The notes beneath the pieces were generated by a model, which ran no database searches, was not told where the DNA came from, and saw nothing but the letters and a program-made list of their open reading frames with translations. From NCBI GenBank assembly GCA_037044905.1, contig JBAOKB010000049.1, positions 1-53,745 on the forward strand: 53,745 bases of DNA, read 5' to 3'. Positions within the stretch are counted from its first letter, which is position 1. The number at the start of each line of letters is the position of its first letter. This DNA is from Hortaea werneckii. Taxonomy: Eukaryota; Ascomycota; Dothideomycetes; Mycosphaerellales; Teratosphaeriaceae. Shown here piece by piece: positions 21,740 through 31,456 of this stretch. Made by a program: the position numbers and the translations under genes.

Positions 21740-22564
21740 ATGTCGCTCCAACCCACCAACCGGCCCATCGACCGCGAAACCACCGCCCCCTTCCTCCTCC
21801 GCCTCTTCTACCGCCAATCGCGGCCTCTCGAGCCCTACGAATTCAGCATCGCCCCGCCCGCCGACACCTCGCACATCTCCGACTACAGCGCGCTGCTACC
21901 CGCCAGCATCCGCAACCAGGCGGTACAGATCTACACCTGGCCGACGTGCACGCTAGCGGAGCTGACCAGCCTGCTCATGTCCGTGCTGCCCAAGGGCACC
22001 CTCGCCGACCCCGCCGTCGGCACCCGTCTCGTCTACAAGCTCATTTTCCCCGATACGCGGGCCAGCGTGCGCGAAGACGGCCGCGGCAAATGGCTCGATA
22101 AGCCGCTCGGCTCGGTCGTCATCGGCGGCCGCGCTGCGAATTTCCCCGCCGACGCAGCGGATCTCGACCTCATGAACCCGGATGAGCTGAAGGATAGTCT
22201 GGAAGGGGACGCGGATAAGACGCTGGGCGACGCGCGGTTCGTGATTGGCGATTACGTCGCGTGTACGATCCTGGCGCCCGGGCAGGATGGGAGGGTCGCG
22301 GCGTTGCCGTCTTCGCGCCCGCCGAGGGAAATGATGGGTCGTGGGCCGCCGCCGCCGGGGATGAGGGAGAATGGTTTCGGTGGGCGGGGACCGCCGCCGT
22401 ATAGGGGTGGTGGGGGTTATGGAGGTGGGAGAGGCGGTGGGTTTGGTGCTGCTCCGCCGCCTGGTGATTGGAGGCGAGGCGAGAGACTGCCGGGGTCTGG
22501 TGGTGGGTACGGTGGCGGCGGTGGGAGGTATGGAGGTGGAGGGTACGGGAGGAGGCCGTATTGA
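21740..22564 (+). CDS. SAP18: Histone deacetylase complex subunit SAP18
   Basis: Ubiquitin-fold protein of Sin3-HDAC and of the ASAP/PSAP complexes linked to splicing. The product is 274 residues, longer than the ~170 of animal SAP18 because of a C-terminal extension. The fold starts at RETTAPFLLRLFYRQSRPLE (the family's RETTCPFLLRVF block). It continues with QIYTWPTCTLAELTSLLMSV and ends around LGDARFVIGDYVACTIL, about residue 180. The tail (about 195-274) is an RGG/GGYGGG low-complexity region typical of RNA-binding proteins. The start codon has A at -3 (cacaaaATGt). Pairing with the splicing gene PRP18 across one promoter is suggestive, but may be chance. Confidence 0.93.
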   Translation: MSLQPTNRPIDRETTAPFLLRLFYRQSRPLEPYEFSIAPPADTSHISDYSALLPASIRNQAVQIYTWPTCTLAELTSLLMSVLPKGTLADPAVGTRLVYKLIFPDTRASVREDGRGKWLDKPLGSVVIGGRAANFPADAADLDLMNPDELKDSLEGDADKTLGDARFVIGDYVACTILAPGQDGRVAALPSSRPPREMMGRGPPPPGMRENGFGGRGPPPYRGGGGYGGGRGGGFGAAPPPGDWRRGERLPGSGGGYGGGGGRYGGGGYGRRPY

Positions 22565-23732
22565 AAGCATGCGTAAGGCGTGAGCAGAGCATCTTGCCGA
22601 GGTGTGATCTTGGCGAGGCATGTGGAAGTTGGGCGATCTGCCTCTCTCGGCTTGGATTCCAGAAAATCTGGCGATGGATTTCTGCCCCAGTGCAGGGCTT
22701 GAGAATGCCCCAGGAGTGCCCTTGCTGATGCACTAGCATTTAGATCCGGCAATGTTCACGACGGGAGCTGGAGGAGAGATTGGACGTCAATGACCATTAC
22801 TCCTTGGCCCTTATGTTCTATGACGGCGTTCGAAGCGGTGGCTCCCGGCTACCAGCCCGACATGAACAGAGATTAGAAAGAAGTCTTCAAGGGTCTTTCG
22901 GTCTGTCTGAGCATCTGCAATCTCGAAAGGTTCCAAGACGAACGAGAACCGGGAAATTGAAAGTGCTAAGACGAATGCACCGATTCTTGCTGCAGCGCAT
23001 CACCCAATGCAGGATAGTCATCACGGACCCAACGAGGAGCAGCCGTCCATTCCCGGCCTTAACACAATAGGCAGACTGCTCTTCCCTAAATGGCAACAAC
23101 GACTTCCCGATCCAGCAACGAGAGCACCGTAGAACAAACAGGAGCACAGATCAGCCCGTTTTCTTCCTCCCAAAACGGAGATTGGCCACTTGCACGCAAG
23201 CTCTTCAGGGGTTCAGCCTAGGTTAGCCGATCGTATTTGACCAAGCAAACCGACAGGGTGCAGTCAAACCATCGAGAAGGACTGAGAGGGAAATCCTAGA
23301 GAGAACAAGAGAGAACCCAAGAAAAAGAGACAAAAAGGAACGAAGAACTTGAGATGAGGAAATTTGCAGGACATGGTCGCCACTGAAAGTGGAAGAAAAC
23401 GAAAAATTCCGAATCAAATTGCTATCTCTTTCTCTCTCTTCTGATCATCTACCCCATCCCATTGACCTTTCTCACTTCCCTCCCCGCCTCCAGATTCCCT
23501 GAGGAATGAGCCAAAAACGCCGAGAATCATTAAGTCTGAACCCTCAAATGATCTTCCCCCTTCTTGGATCTCGCGAACCCTATAGCTTCCTCCTATCCTT
23601 CCAATGTCTCTTTAACTCTTCTTTCTTTCTTTCTTTCTTTCTCTCTCACACTTCCTTACAGAGATCTCCCTATCCCACCCCCCACCCCTCATGCCTTTCC
23701 CTCCCTTCCCTTCCCTTCCCTCCCATCTTCTT
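22565..23732. other. Intergenic region with CTTT microsatellite
   Basis: No gene supported. A CTTT repeat lies at about 23620-23648, followed by pyrimidine-rich sequence to about 23760. The frames crossing it are low-complexity. Confidence 0.5.
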
Positions 23733-24215
23733 TCACTTCCCACACTCTGCCGACCCAACCCGCCATACCCCTCCCAATGCCCTCCGCGCCACTTCGGCCG
23801 CTACCGCGCGCTCTACCCTCGTCGGATGTCCTTGGACTGTTTTCATAGGTGGCGGGGTAGATGGGTACGAGTGTTTCTGGTCTCCTAAGAGAGGAGAGGT
23901 TGGCTTCTTTTTAGTTGCTGTGGGTGCTGTTGTGCATGGTGTTTGGTCCGGTTCTGGAGGCGAGGGGTTGGAGGGTTTAAGTGGGGAAGTTGGGTAGGGA
24001 GGGGAGTTAGTGGGTGGTGGGGGGTTTGCGTTGTGGGGTTTAGGGGTCGGTGGTATAGGGTGATTGGACGGACGAGCGTGTTGCTGGGTTGGTTCTGATG
24101 GGTTGTGAGGTTGAGGGGTGGACGGTTTGGGTGCAAGGGGTTGGTTCTTTCGGACAGGTTTGTTTGGAGACGAGGGGCTCGATTGATTGGGTGCGCTTTT
24201 TGAGGGGATCTTCAT
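23733..24215 (-). CDS. Possible small proline-rich basic protein
   Basis: 160 codons from ATG 24215 to the stop at 23733; the frame is open further upstream but only with a TTG. The composition is unusual: Pro, Ser, Asn, Lys and Thr dominate, with many PxP and SP/TP sites. It then changes to a short, normal-looking C-terminus (PMKTVQGHPTRVERAVAAEV, then ARRALGGVWRVGSAECGK), predicted helical. A TATA element on the same strand lies about 185 bp upstream (24399-24406). There is no signal peptide or TM segment. Against it: the opposite strand is simple G/T-rich sequence, so the Pro-rich part may be compositional. For it: a single long open frame, a TATA box at a fitting distance and a non-repetitive C-terminal helix. 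Function unknown. Confidence 0.4.
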   Translation of the reverse strand: MKIPSKSAPNQSSPSSPNKPVRKNQPLAPKPSTPQPHNPSEPTQQHARPSNHPIPPTPKPHNANPPPPTNSPPYPTSPLKPSNPSPPEPDQTPCTTAPTATKKKPTSPLLGDQKHSYPSTPPPMKTVQGHPTRVERAVAAEVARRALGGVWRVGSAECGK

Positions 24216-25031
24216 TTTTCGGATTTGGTGGGGATTCTTTTCACATGGGTGTTTGGGGGGAGATTGCTGAGGACTTGGGGTCGGAAAATGGGGTGGCGCG
24301 ATTTGAGTCAATCGAACGACAGGCCAGCGAGACGAGCTCTGAGGACAGGAAGAGGATGAGAAGGAGCAATCTCAGATGTATAGAAATCGTCGAGCTGGTT
24401 TATATAGTCACGTTTGCGGTATCCATGGGGATTATCTCAGAAAAGACACGATCCGGGAGGGCGTTTGTCTTACCAAAGACGAGACATTGGCTGGGATAGT
24501 TTTGAGAGACACGAAAAGACAAGACATAATGTTGTCTGATTCGATGCTACTGTGCATGACGGTTGCGCAGCATCGATGCACGGTATACTTGGTACATAGT
24601 AGCCTTTCCAGGTTGTTGTCAGTTGGACTGGTGGATGCCGGGGTTGCTGACATCCATGATGGCTTTCACATGCGCGAAGGGCGACAGTGCAGTAGCGCTG
24701 GCAGACGGGCCGTTAGCCGTGCGTGTGTGGAGGCGGGAGTAGCCGGCGGGTCTGCAACAAGTGGCATCTCTACTGTAGCAATTCCACACCAGCCGAGCCA
24801 GGATGGAAGCTGAAGTCACATTGAATCGCTGGGTCGATTGACTGGAAACTGTGCCGACGCGCACCAACGTCAAGAACGGGTCGAGATACACAATCGGATG
24901 CCGGACCCGGACAACCTCGGATCGTACCTCTCCCACGCATAACGCAGCGACAGAAACACATTGCCTGACACCATTGCTGAACTTGGACCACCCGACAACA
25001 CGCCGCCAGCACTGGCAATTCCCCCCTCGCC
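24216..25031. other. Intergenic region upstream of SEC63
   Basis: Carries the putative minus-strand TATA element (24399-24406) and, at the right end, the SEC63 promoter and leader. No coding sequence recognised. Confidence 0.45.
24399..24406 (-). promoter_or_regulatory. TATA box of the proline-rich ORF
   Basis: On the minus strand the sequence reads TATATAAA in the context actatataaacc, about 185 bp before ATG 24215. It is one of the clearest TATA elements in the window and points at the small ORF. Confidence 0.4.
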
Positions 25032-27306
25032 ATGTCTTCCGAATATAACTATGATGCCGATGCGCAGTTCTTCCCCTTCTTCGTCCTGACCGTCAGCTCC
25101 CTCATTACTCTCCCGCTCACTTACTCCCTCCTTCGCTCCCCCTCCGACGTCGCCGGCACCTCCTCCAAGGCCGCCCACATTGCGTCCCCCTACACCCCTA
25201 AAAATGCCGACATCATCCAGACATCACGCGCCAAACAGAAGCGCAAAGAGCTGCGTCTCAAGCGCATGCTCACCGCCGCCACCGGCTGGCTGACCATGGC
25301 CTACATGATCTACCTCATGTACGTCACTGCGCGCTCCCAGCCGACGGTGTGGAATCCCTACGATATCCTCGACATCGGCATGTCGGCGAGCGAGAAGCAG
25401 ATCAATAGTCGTTACCGGAAGCTCTCCGTCACGATGCATCCGGACAAGCGCCAGCCGAACCCGGCTTTGAACGAGACGGTCGAGAGCATCAACGATGCGT
25501 GGGTGGAAATTGTCAAGGCTTACAAGGCTCTTACGGATGAGGAGATTCGCAACAACTACATTCAATATGGCAACCCAGATGGCAAGCAGAGCACGTCTTT
25601 TGGTATTGCTCTGCCGAGCATCCTAGTCGCCGAGGGCAGCGGCAAGTACGTTCTGGTCTTCTACGGTGCATTGCTGGGAATTGGTCTGCCCTGGTTGGTG
25701 GGCAAGTGGTGGTATGGTATGCAAAAGATGACGCGCGAGCGGGTGCTGGTCACCAGCGCGGGGAATATGTTCACGGAATACCGCGAGCGGATGGACGACG
25801 GTGACGTTGTCAATGCCGTCAGCAGTGCCCTGGAGTACAAGGACGTTTTACATGGTACCAAGGAGCACTCGGGTCTTGGGAAGCTGGAGAAGCTACTCTT
25901 GCAAGCCTCCGAGGCTTCCACTGAGGATGAGAACTCCGCCATGAAACCCAAAGATCGCAAGCGTTTGGAGGACCTCGACGATCCAGTCCGCCGCAAGACG
26001 TTTGCCATGGTCTGGGCTTATCTCACGCGTCTTGACTTGGATGATCGCACTTTGGAAGCCGAGAAGTATGAACTGGCACCGACCGCACTACAATTGAACG
26101 AAGCCTTCCTCTCCATCTGCCTTGCTTATGGATTCACCGCACCTGTGCTTTCCTCCTACCGTCTTAGCCAGTCTTTGGTCCAAGCCGTTCCGCCGACACA
26201 ACGCCTGCCACTGATGCAGCTACCCCACTTCACCCCTTCTATCATCCGCAACCTGGAGCAAAAGACCACGGCGAACAACGGCAGCAAAGACCACATGACC
26301 ATCCAGTCACTCATGGCACTTCCAGCCGAGCAACGTCAAGCCCTTGCCCAAGCCGCAGGCTTAACCAACGACCGACTGAAGGTCGCCGAGAACGTCGCCC
26401 GCCAGCTACCGTACCTGCGCGTGGAGAAAGCCTTCTTCAAAGTCCAAGGCGAAAAATTCATCATCCCCTCCTCCCTCGTCCAATTCGTCGTCAAAGCCCG
26501 CTTCATCCCGCCCGGCTCCACCAACGTCCCGCCCGTCACCGACGAAGACCTCAAGGACGTCGATCCCGCCGAAGGCGACATCCAAGCCCAGAAGCAAGAA
26601 CAAGAACAACACCCGGTCCCCCTCGCCCATGCGCCCTATCTCGCGCGCGAGCGCGCCCCGCGCTGGCATATCTTCCTGCACGACACGCGGCAGGGCAAGA
26701 TCGCCGTGCCGCCTTTCACCTTCTCGGCGTTCGACAAGCAGCCCTTTGCGGTCGAACCCTCGGATGGGTCCGTCAAGCCGACGTACAACGTCGTCACGCT
26801 GAAGATGCAGTTCCAGGCCCCGCCCCAGCCCGGCGAGTATAAGTTCCAGATGCAGATGGTGTGCGATTCGTACTTGGGGTTTGACCACAGGCAGGAGGCG
26901 GTTATGGTTATTGAGGAGGCCAGTAAGGCTCAGGCCGTGGATGACGAGAGTGATATTTCGGAGCCGGAGGAAGGTATGTTCTTTTCTCTCTCCATTTTCC
27001 CCTCCCTTATTCCCTTAGAAAAGAAATTCAAAGGGGGTAAAAAGAATTTCTTGCTAACTATCGTCGGGTCAAATAGACTCCATCGCCGGCGCCATGGCCA
27101 CCATGCGCGGCCAACCTACTTCCAACCCGGCGGAGCAGGCGGAGCGGGATGCGCGCCGCCAGGCTCGTCGGGAGGCGAATGAGCGGAAGAAATTGCAGGG
27201 GGGTGGTCCCGATGATGACGAGGAGAGCGATTATGAGAGCGGCACGGATGAGGACGAGGAGAGTGAGAGTGAGACTGATACTGAGACGGATACGGATGAG
27301 GAGTAG
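25032..27306 (+). CDS. SEC63: Translocation protein SEC63
   Basis: Essential ER-membrane J-protein of the Sec61/Sec62/Sec63 translocon; its lumenal J domain recruits BiP/Kar2. Exons are 25032..26973 and 27077..27306 with a 103-bp phase-1 intron (gtatgt...atag). The product is 723 residues. Two TM segments (about 12-34 and 81-102) flank the N-terminal loop. The J domain (WNPYDILDIGMSASEKQINS..., about 107-178) keeps the HPD motif (TMHPDKR). TM3 is at about 198-222. The Sec63/Brl helical and FN3-like region runs to about 640 (VSSALEYKDVL..., PRWHIFLHDTRQGKIAVPPF). Exon 2 encodes a basic helix, then an acidic Asp/Glu/Ser/Thr tail, the part that in yeast binds Sec62 after CK2 phosphorylation. The intron contains in-frame sense codons for some distance, so retention would replace this tail. 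Confidence 0.96.
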
Positions 27307-27718
27307 AGGATTCTTGGGGGAAAGGGGTGGTGTCCTCTGACCTCGAATTATGCGTGCGGGATGTTTTCTGATGCGGCCTCCTGCTGGGTGGTGGTGGTGT
27401 AAGTGAGGCAACGTGATTCGGGTTCCTTTATATGAGACGAGAGACAAGTCAAAAATCTTTTATGTTTCCCTTTTTTTTCTCGTCTAGTCTGTCATAAGGC
27501 GGGGCGAGTATGTCTCAAGATGTGAAGATTACTTTTGATATCATCCAAGATTTCCTGTACTCGCACGTTCTGCATATAACTTTAAGACGTATGTCAACAG
27601 AAATTACATGTAGTATGATGATTTTGGGTACATATTTGCAAAAATACTGTAAACTGTACTAAAGAGAGAGGGGCTTGTGGATATGGTTTGGCGGGAGAAC
27701 AGCCGAGAGGCGGTAGGG
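27307..27718. other. 3' flank of SEC63
   Basis: No gene. The sequence becomes AT-richer towards the transposon at 27721 but is not RIP-like until past the TIR. Confidence 0.5.
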
Positions 27719-27720
27719 TA

Positions 27721-27758
27721 CCTCGCGGTGCCAACGCAAAGTTAGCACGGGCCTTTTT
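27721..27758 (+). repeat. Left terminal inverted repeat
   Basis: 38 bp beginning CCTCGCGGTGCCAACGCAAA and ending GGGCCTTTTT. It matches the reverse complement of the right TIR except for one extra C in the right copy and two C/T differences. Confidence 0.88.
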
Positions 27759-28259
27759 TGTGGATTCGGCTTTAACTACTAATTGTTAATACTACTTTCG
27801 AGGTATTGTTAGCTACACACACTATTTAGAATGTCTAGAAAAAGAGCCTATATATATTTTAAGACCCTTTAGAAAGCTTGTATGTATAGTACAGCTAAAT
27901 TTTATAAAGTATAAGGTATTAAGTATACGAAAAAGGGCCTTATTTTAATTTTTAATATTTTACGTAATTAGATTAATTATATACTTGTATTAAGCTCTCT
28001 ACAGACCTATAAATTATTTTAATAGAAGCGAGAGAGCTATAGAAAGCTTTCTAAGCGCGATTTAGACTATATTAAGCGCGTAGTTTAAAATTATAGCAAT
28101 AAAAGCTATTGTCTAAACTAGAGTAAGCTAGTCGATTAGTTTAGCTTTAAAGTTACTAGTAAAATCCTATATAACAATATAGTTAAAAGAGGCCTATTTA
28201 CCTTTGTAGCTATTAAAAAACCTTTTATAAATAAAAAACTAGCTTCTCTAAAAGTTTAA

Positions 28260-28690
28260 TAGACTATATATATATTAAAAAGGTATCTAAAGCTAGAAGA
28301 CTAGCGCTACGTACAATTTATAGATAAAGTCTACTTTAGATAGAGTCCTAAAGGTAAATAACTAATTATAAAGTACCGTAGAGGGTAATAAAAAAACTAT
28401 CTAGACTATATCTAATAGAAAGAGACTTGTTTAAAAGATAACCCCGACGATTAAAAATATATTTATTACTAGGGGGCTATCGGATACGATTTTTAATATG
28501 TACTTATTTAATATAAGGTTTCTATAAATAAAAATAGCAAGATAAACTAGTAAATCTATATTAAAAGATTTTAGAGCCTATTATAGCTTAATAGTACCTA
28601 TCTAACGAGAGATAGACTCTCGAAGAAGATAGTAACTCTAGCTACGGTAAAGGCTTAGCTTTAAACCCTATTATAAAATAGAAGAAGGCC
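28260..28690 (+). pseudogene. Transposase remnant (DDE, Tc1/mariner superfamily)
   Basis: In the frame containing 28302-28334 the sequence reads LED*RYVQFIDKVYFR. With the RIP-type stop (TAG from TGG) this matches the fungal Tc1/mariner block EDW..V.FSDEVHF around the first catalytic Asp (GAT at 28323-28325). Further on the same frame reads SPKGK, KYRRG and then GAIGYDF, in the order of GPQGK, RKPG and AVGYNF of fungal transposases. At least a dozen in-frame TAA/TAG stops interrupt it, and most can be explained as C-to-T changes on one strand or the other. Visible conservation covers about 90 codons; the ends of the gene cannot be drawn. No intact copy is written or implied. Confidence 0.75.
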
Positions 28691-28996
28691 TATAATATTA
28701 TATAAAATCTAAAGGACCTCTACTAATACTATTTTAACTATTTATAATTACTAAATCTTACTATAATTAAAAATATGTAGTAATAACTAAAGTAATTTGT
28801 CTAAAAGAGGACTTACTAGACTAACAAGCTTATAAATAAGCTAGTAACTAAAATATAAAAAGGATTAAATTAAAAATAGATTAATAGGCTCGTAGATAGT
28901 ATACTATAAAGACTATAAAATATAATAAACTTAAAAGATTAGCTAGTTAATTATAGATAGAAAATAATAACACCTTTATAAAGGCTTTATCTTAGC

Positions 28997-29035
28997 AAAA
29001 AGGCCCGTACTAACTTTGCGTTAGCACCGCGAGGG
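28997..29035 (-). repeat. Right terminal inverted repeat
   Basis: 39 bp. Its reverse complement begins CCCTCGCGGTGCTAACGCAA. Relative to the left TIR it carries two CpA-to-TpA changes (GCTAACG for GCCAACG, AGTACG for AGCACG), exactly the RIP mutation type. Confidence 0.88.
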
Positions 29036-29037
29036 TA

Positions 29038-29711
29038 CCTCGTAGGGCAAAAGGCTTCGCGTGCGGGAGGCACCGCGCGGCGCTTGTCAGGGGAGCGAGC
29101 GTTATTCTGGGAACGGCGGGCCATCGTCTGGCCTCGACTTGCCCTGCCCACCAGCTGACGACGATTCATGGGCGGCGTGTGAAGACGCAATCAACTACTA
29201 CAGTAGTCCAGTACGGTATCGCCGGTTGATAGACGCTTTCGATCTCGTTGTTGCTGATCCAGAGCGCGACAGTCCATACCTACATACTGTAGTACCTCCT
29301 AGGTACTCAGTCCCTTGACGGCGATAACAGCGGGATTAATTCTCACCAGCGAAGCGCGCCCAGCGGCACCCACCATCCATCCCTGGCTGTCGCATCACGG
29401 TCACAACCACGACAACGCCATCCTCAGGCACGAGCGCCCCATACCTACCTACATACCTACCTAGGTACATAGCAGGTAGCGAACACCGCTCCCGCCATCA
29501 TCACCACCACCACCACCACACGTGATTCACCATCGACGACCCCCCACGACCGAACAATGAGTTCGCCATAGCGCGGCCAACGACAGCTTGCAATTGACTG
29601 CCCACCCACACTCGCTTGTAACACCACCACCAACCCCTCACCCCACAACTCTCCCACACCACTCCTCCCCCCGCGCCCGCCCGTAGCGCCGAGGAAGGAA
29701 CTCCCCGCATC
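29038..29711. other. Intergenic region upstream of the NIPA gene
   Basis: No gene. It holds TACC/TACA-type microsatellite sequence with CCTAGGTA palindromes (about 29278-29308 and 29440-29472) and a CAC run (about 29501-29520) before the start at 29712. Confidence 0.5.
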
Positions 29712-31164
29712 ATGGTCGAAGACAAATACATCGGCCTCGGGCTCGCCGTGTCCAGCACGCTCGGCATCGGCGCATCCTTCGTCATCACGAAAAAGGGCCT
29801 CAACGCGGCGGCCGAACGGCATGGCTTCGAAGGCGACGGCTTCGCCTACCTGAAGAACCCCATCTGGTGGGCGGGCATCATCACCATGGTCATCGGGGAA
29901 GTCTGCAATTTCAGCGCCTACGCCTTCGCGCCGGCCATCCTGGTGACGCCCCTCGGCGCGCTGAGCGTGCTGATTGGCGCCGTCTTGGGCAGTTATTTCT
30001 TGGGCGAGCGGTTGGGTGTCCTAGGCCGGATAGGTTGCGCGACGTGTTTGATTGGGAGCGTGATTATTGTCCTGCATGCGCCGCCGGATAAGGACCTGGC
30101 GAATATTGACGAGCTGTTGCATTATGCGCTGATGCCTGGTAAGTTTTCCAGGAAAGCTTTCACGAGCTTGACATCTTCTCGGGACCGCAGTAGGGGTTGA
30201 TGTGAAAGTGACCTGAGACTGACAAGACTCTCCATAGGATTTCTCTTTTACGCGCTCGTCGTCACCGTCTTCGCCGTCGTTATGATCTACTTCGTCGCAC
30301 CCAAGTACGGCCGAAAGAACCCGATGATCTATATTTCCATTTGCAGTACCGTGGGATCTATCTCTATCATGGCAATCAAGGGATTAGGGATTGCCCTCAA
30401 GATGACACTCAGAGGTGACAACCAGTTTAAGAGCGCGTCAACATACGTATTTGGCATAATGGTCGTGGTCTGCATCCTGACCCAGATGAACTACTTCAAC
30501 AAGGCCTTGAGCCAATTCAGTACGAATATGTGAGTTGCCTCGAAGCTCTGGATACAACGAGTGAGCTCGGAGAAACTAATCCTGCACCAGCGTAAACCCC
30601 CTCTACTACGTCGCCTTCACAACCTGCACCCTCCTCGCCTCCTTCATCCTCTTCCGCGGCTTCAACACCAGCGACACCGTGAACACCATCTCCCTACTCT
30701 GCGGCTTCCTGACCATCTTCACCGGCGTGTACCTCCTGAACCTCTCACGCGAGGACCCCGACGGCGGCAACCTCGGCATTGCCAGCGGCGGCGCCGGGCC
30801 CCACCACCACGACGACCACCGCGGCAAATACTCCGAAGTCGACGGCATCCCCGTCGACGGCATGTCCGGCCTCGGCACCCGCATGAGCATGCAGGGCCGC
30901 CGCAGCGTCGACACCCATCGCCGCAGCAACAGCTGGAGTTTACGCAGTCCCATCACGGGCCAGTTCGAAAGCGCCCGCGGGAGCAGTAATCACCTCATGC
31001 ACTCGTACGATATGGAAGCGAGTAACCTCGCCGATCTGGCGGAGGATAGCGATGAGGATTCCGGGAAGCGAACGAGTTTTGACGGCCCTCAGACTCACGC
31101 TTCATCGGCGCGGATGAATGGGAATAAAGCCGGCGCCAGGAGTTTTGATCGGGAGCGGAGATGA
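29712..31164 (+). CDS. NIPA-family magnesium transporter
   Basis: Predicted multi-span Mg2+ transporter (DUF803/NIPA, drug/metabolite-transporter fold), on the plasma or endosomal membrane. Three exons: 29712..30138, 30238..30529 and 30591..31164. Introns are 99 bp (phase 1) and 61 bp (phase 2). The product is 430 residues. The family opening YIGLGLAVSSTLGIGASFVI, the NPIWWAGIITMVIGEVCNF block, the APAILVTPLGALSVLIGAVL block and NPLYYVAFTTCTLLASFILF are all present. About nine TM segments end near residue 285. The cytosolic tail (about 145 residues) is Ser/Gly/Asp-rich and begins with a His cluster (PHHHDDH) that could bind metal. The splices restore MPGFLFYAL and STNIVNPLYY, which fixes the exon borders. 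Confidence 0.94.
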
Positions 31165-31420
31165 TGAGCACCTGCCTGGCTGGCTGGTTGGCTGGCTTGC
31201 ATGCATGCAGGGAGCCGGGAACGTTTTAGAAACTGGGCTAGGGGCTTTGGGTCGCGCCGCACGCTTTTTTGGGGTTTGCGAAGAATCGCTATCTGGATGG
31301 AAAGGAAAACTACGACTCCAGAGTCCCCTCGATTCCCGGACGTGCGCTTGTGCAGAGGACAACGCTCGCGGTCTGTTGATTATTGGTCTGTATAGGGCGT
31401 TTTATAACGGCGTTTTTTTC

Positions 31421-31456
<36 letters not shown>

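Larger units (their letters stand above)
27721..29035 (+). mobile_element. RIP-degraded Tc1/mariner-type DNA transposon
   Basis: A 1315-bp element bounded by terminal inverted repeats and a TA on each side (27719-27720 and 29036-29037), the target duplication of Tc1/mariner elements. The interior is extremely AT-rich. CpA and TpG are nearly absent (line 28681-28740 contains none) while TpA is everywhere, the signature of RIP. It contains a recognisable transposase remnant on the + strand (separate entry). The length suits a single-gene Tc1/mariner transposon of 1.3-2 kb. No autonomous activity is possible with this many stops. Confidence 0.88.

Noticed and set aside
21953..22752. Several minus-strand ORFs up to 222 codons under SAP18
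   Set aside because: Shadows of the RGG/GGY coding sequence; composition mirrors the sense strand.
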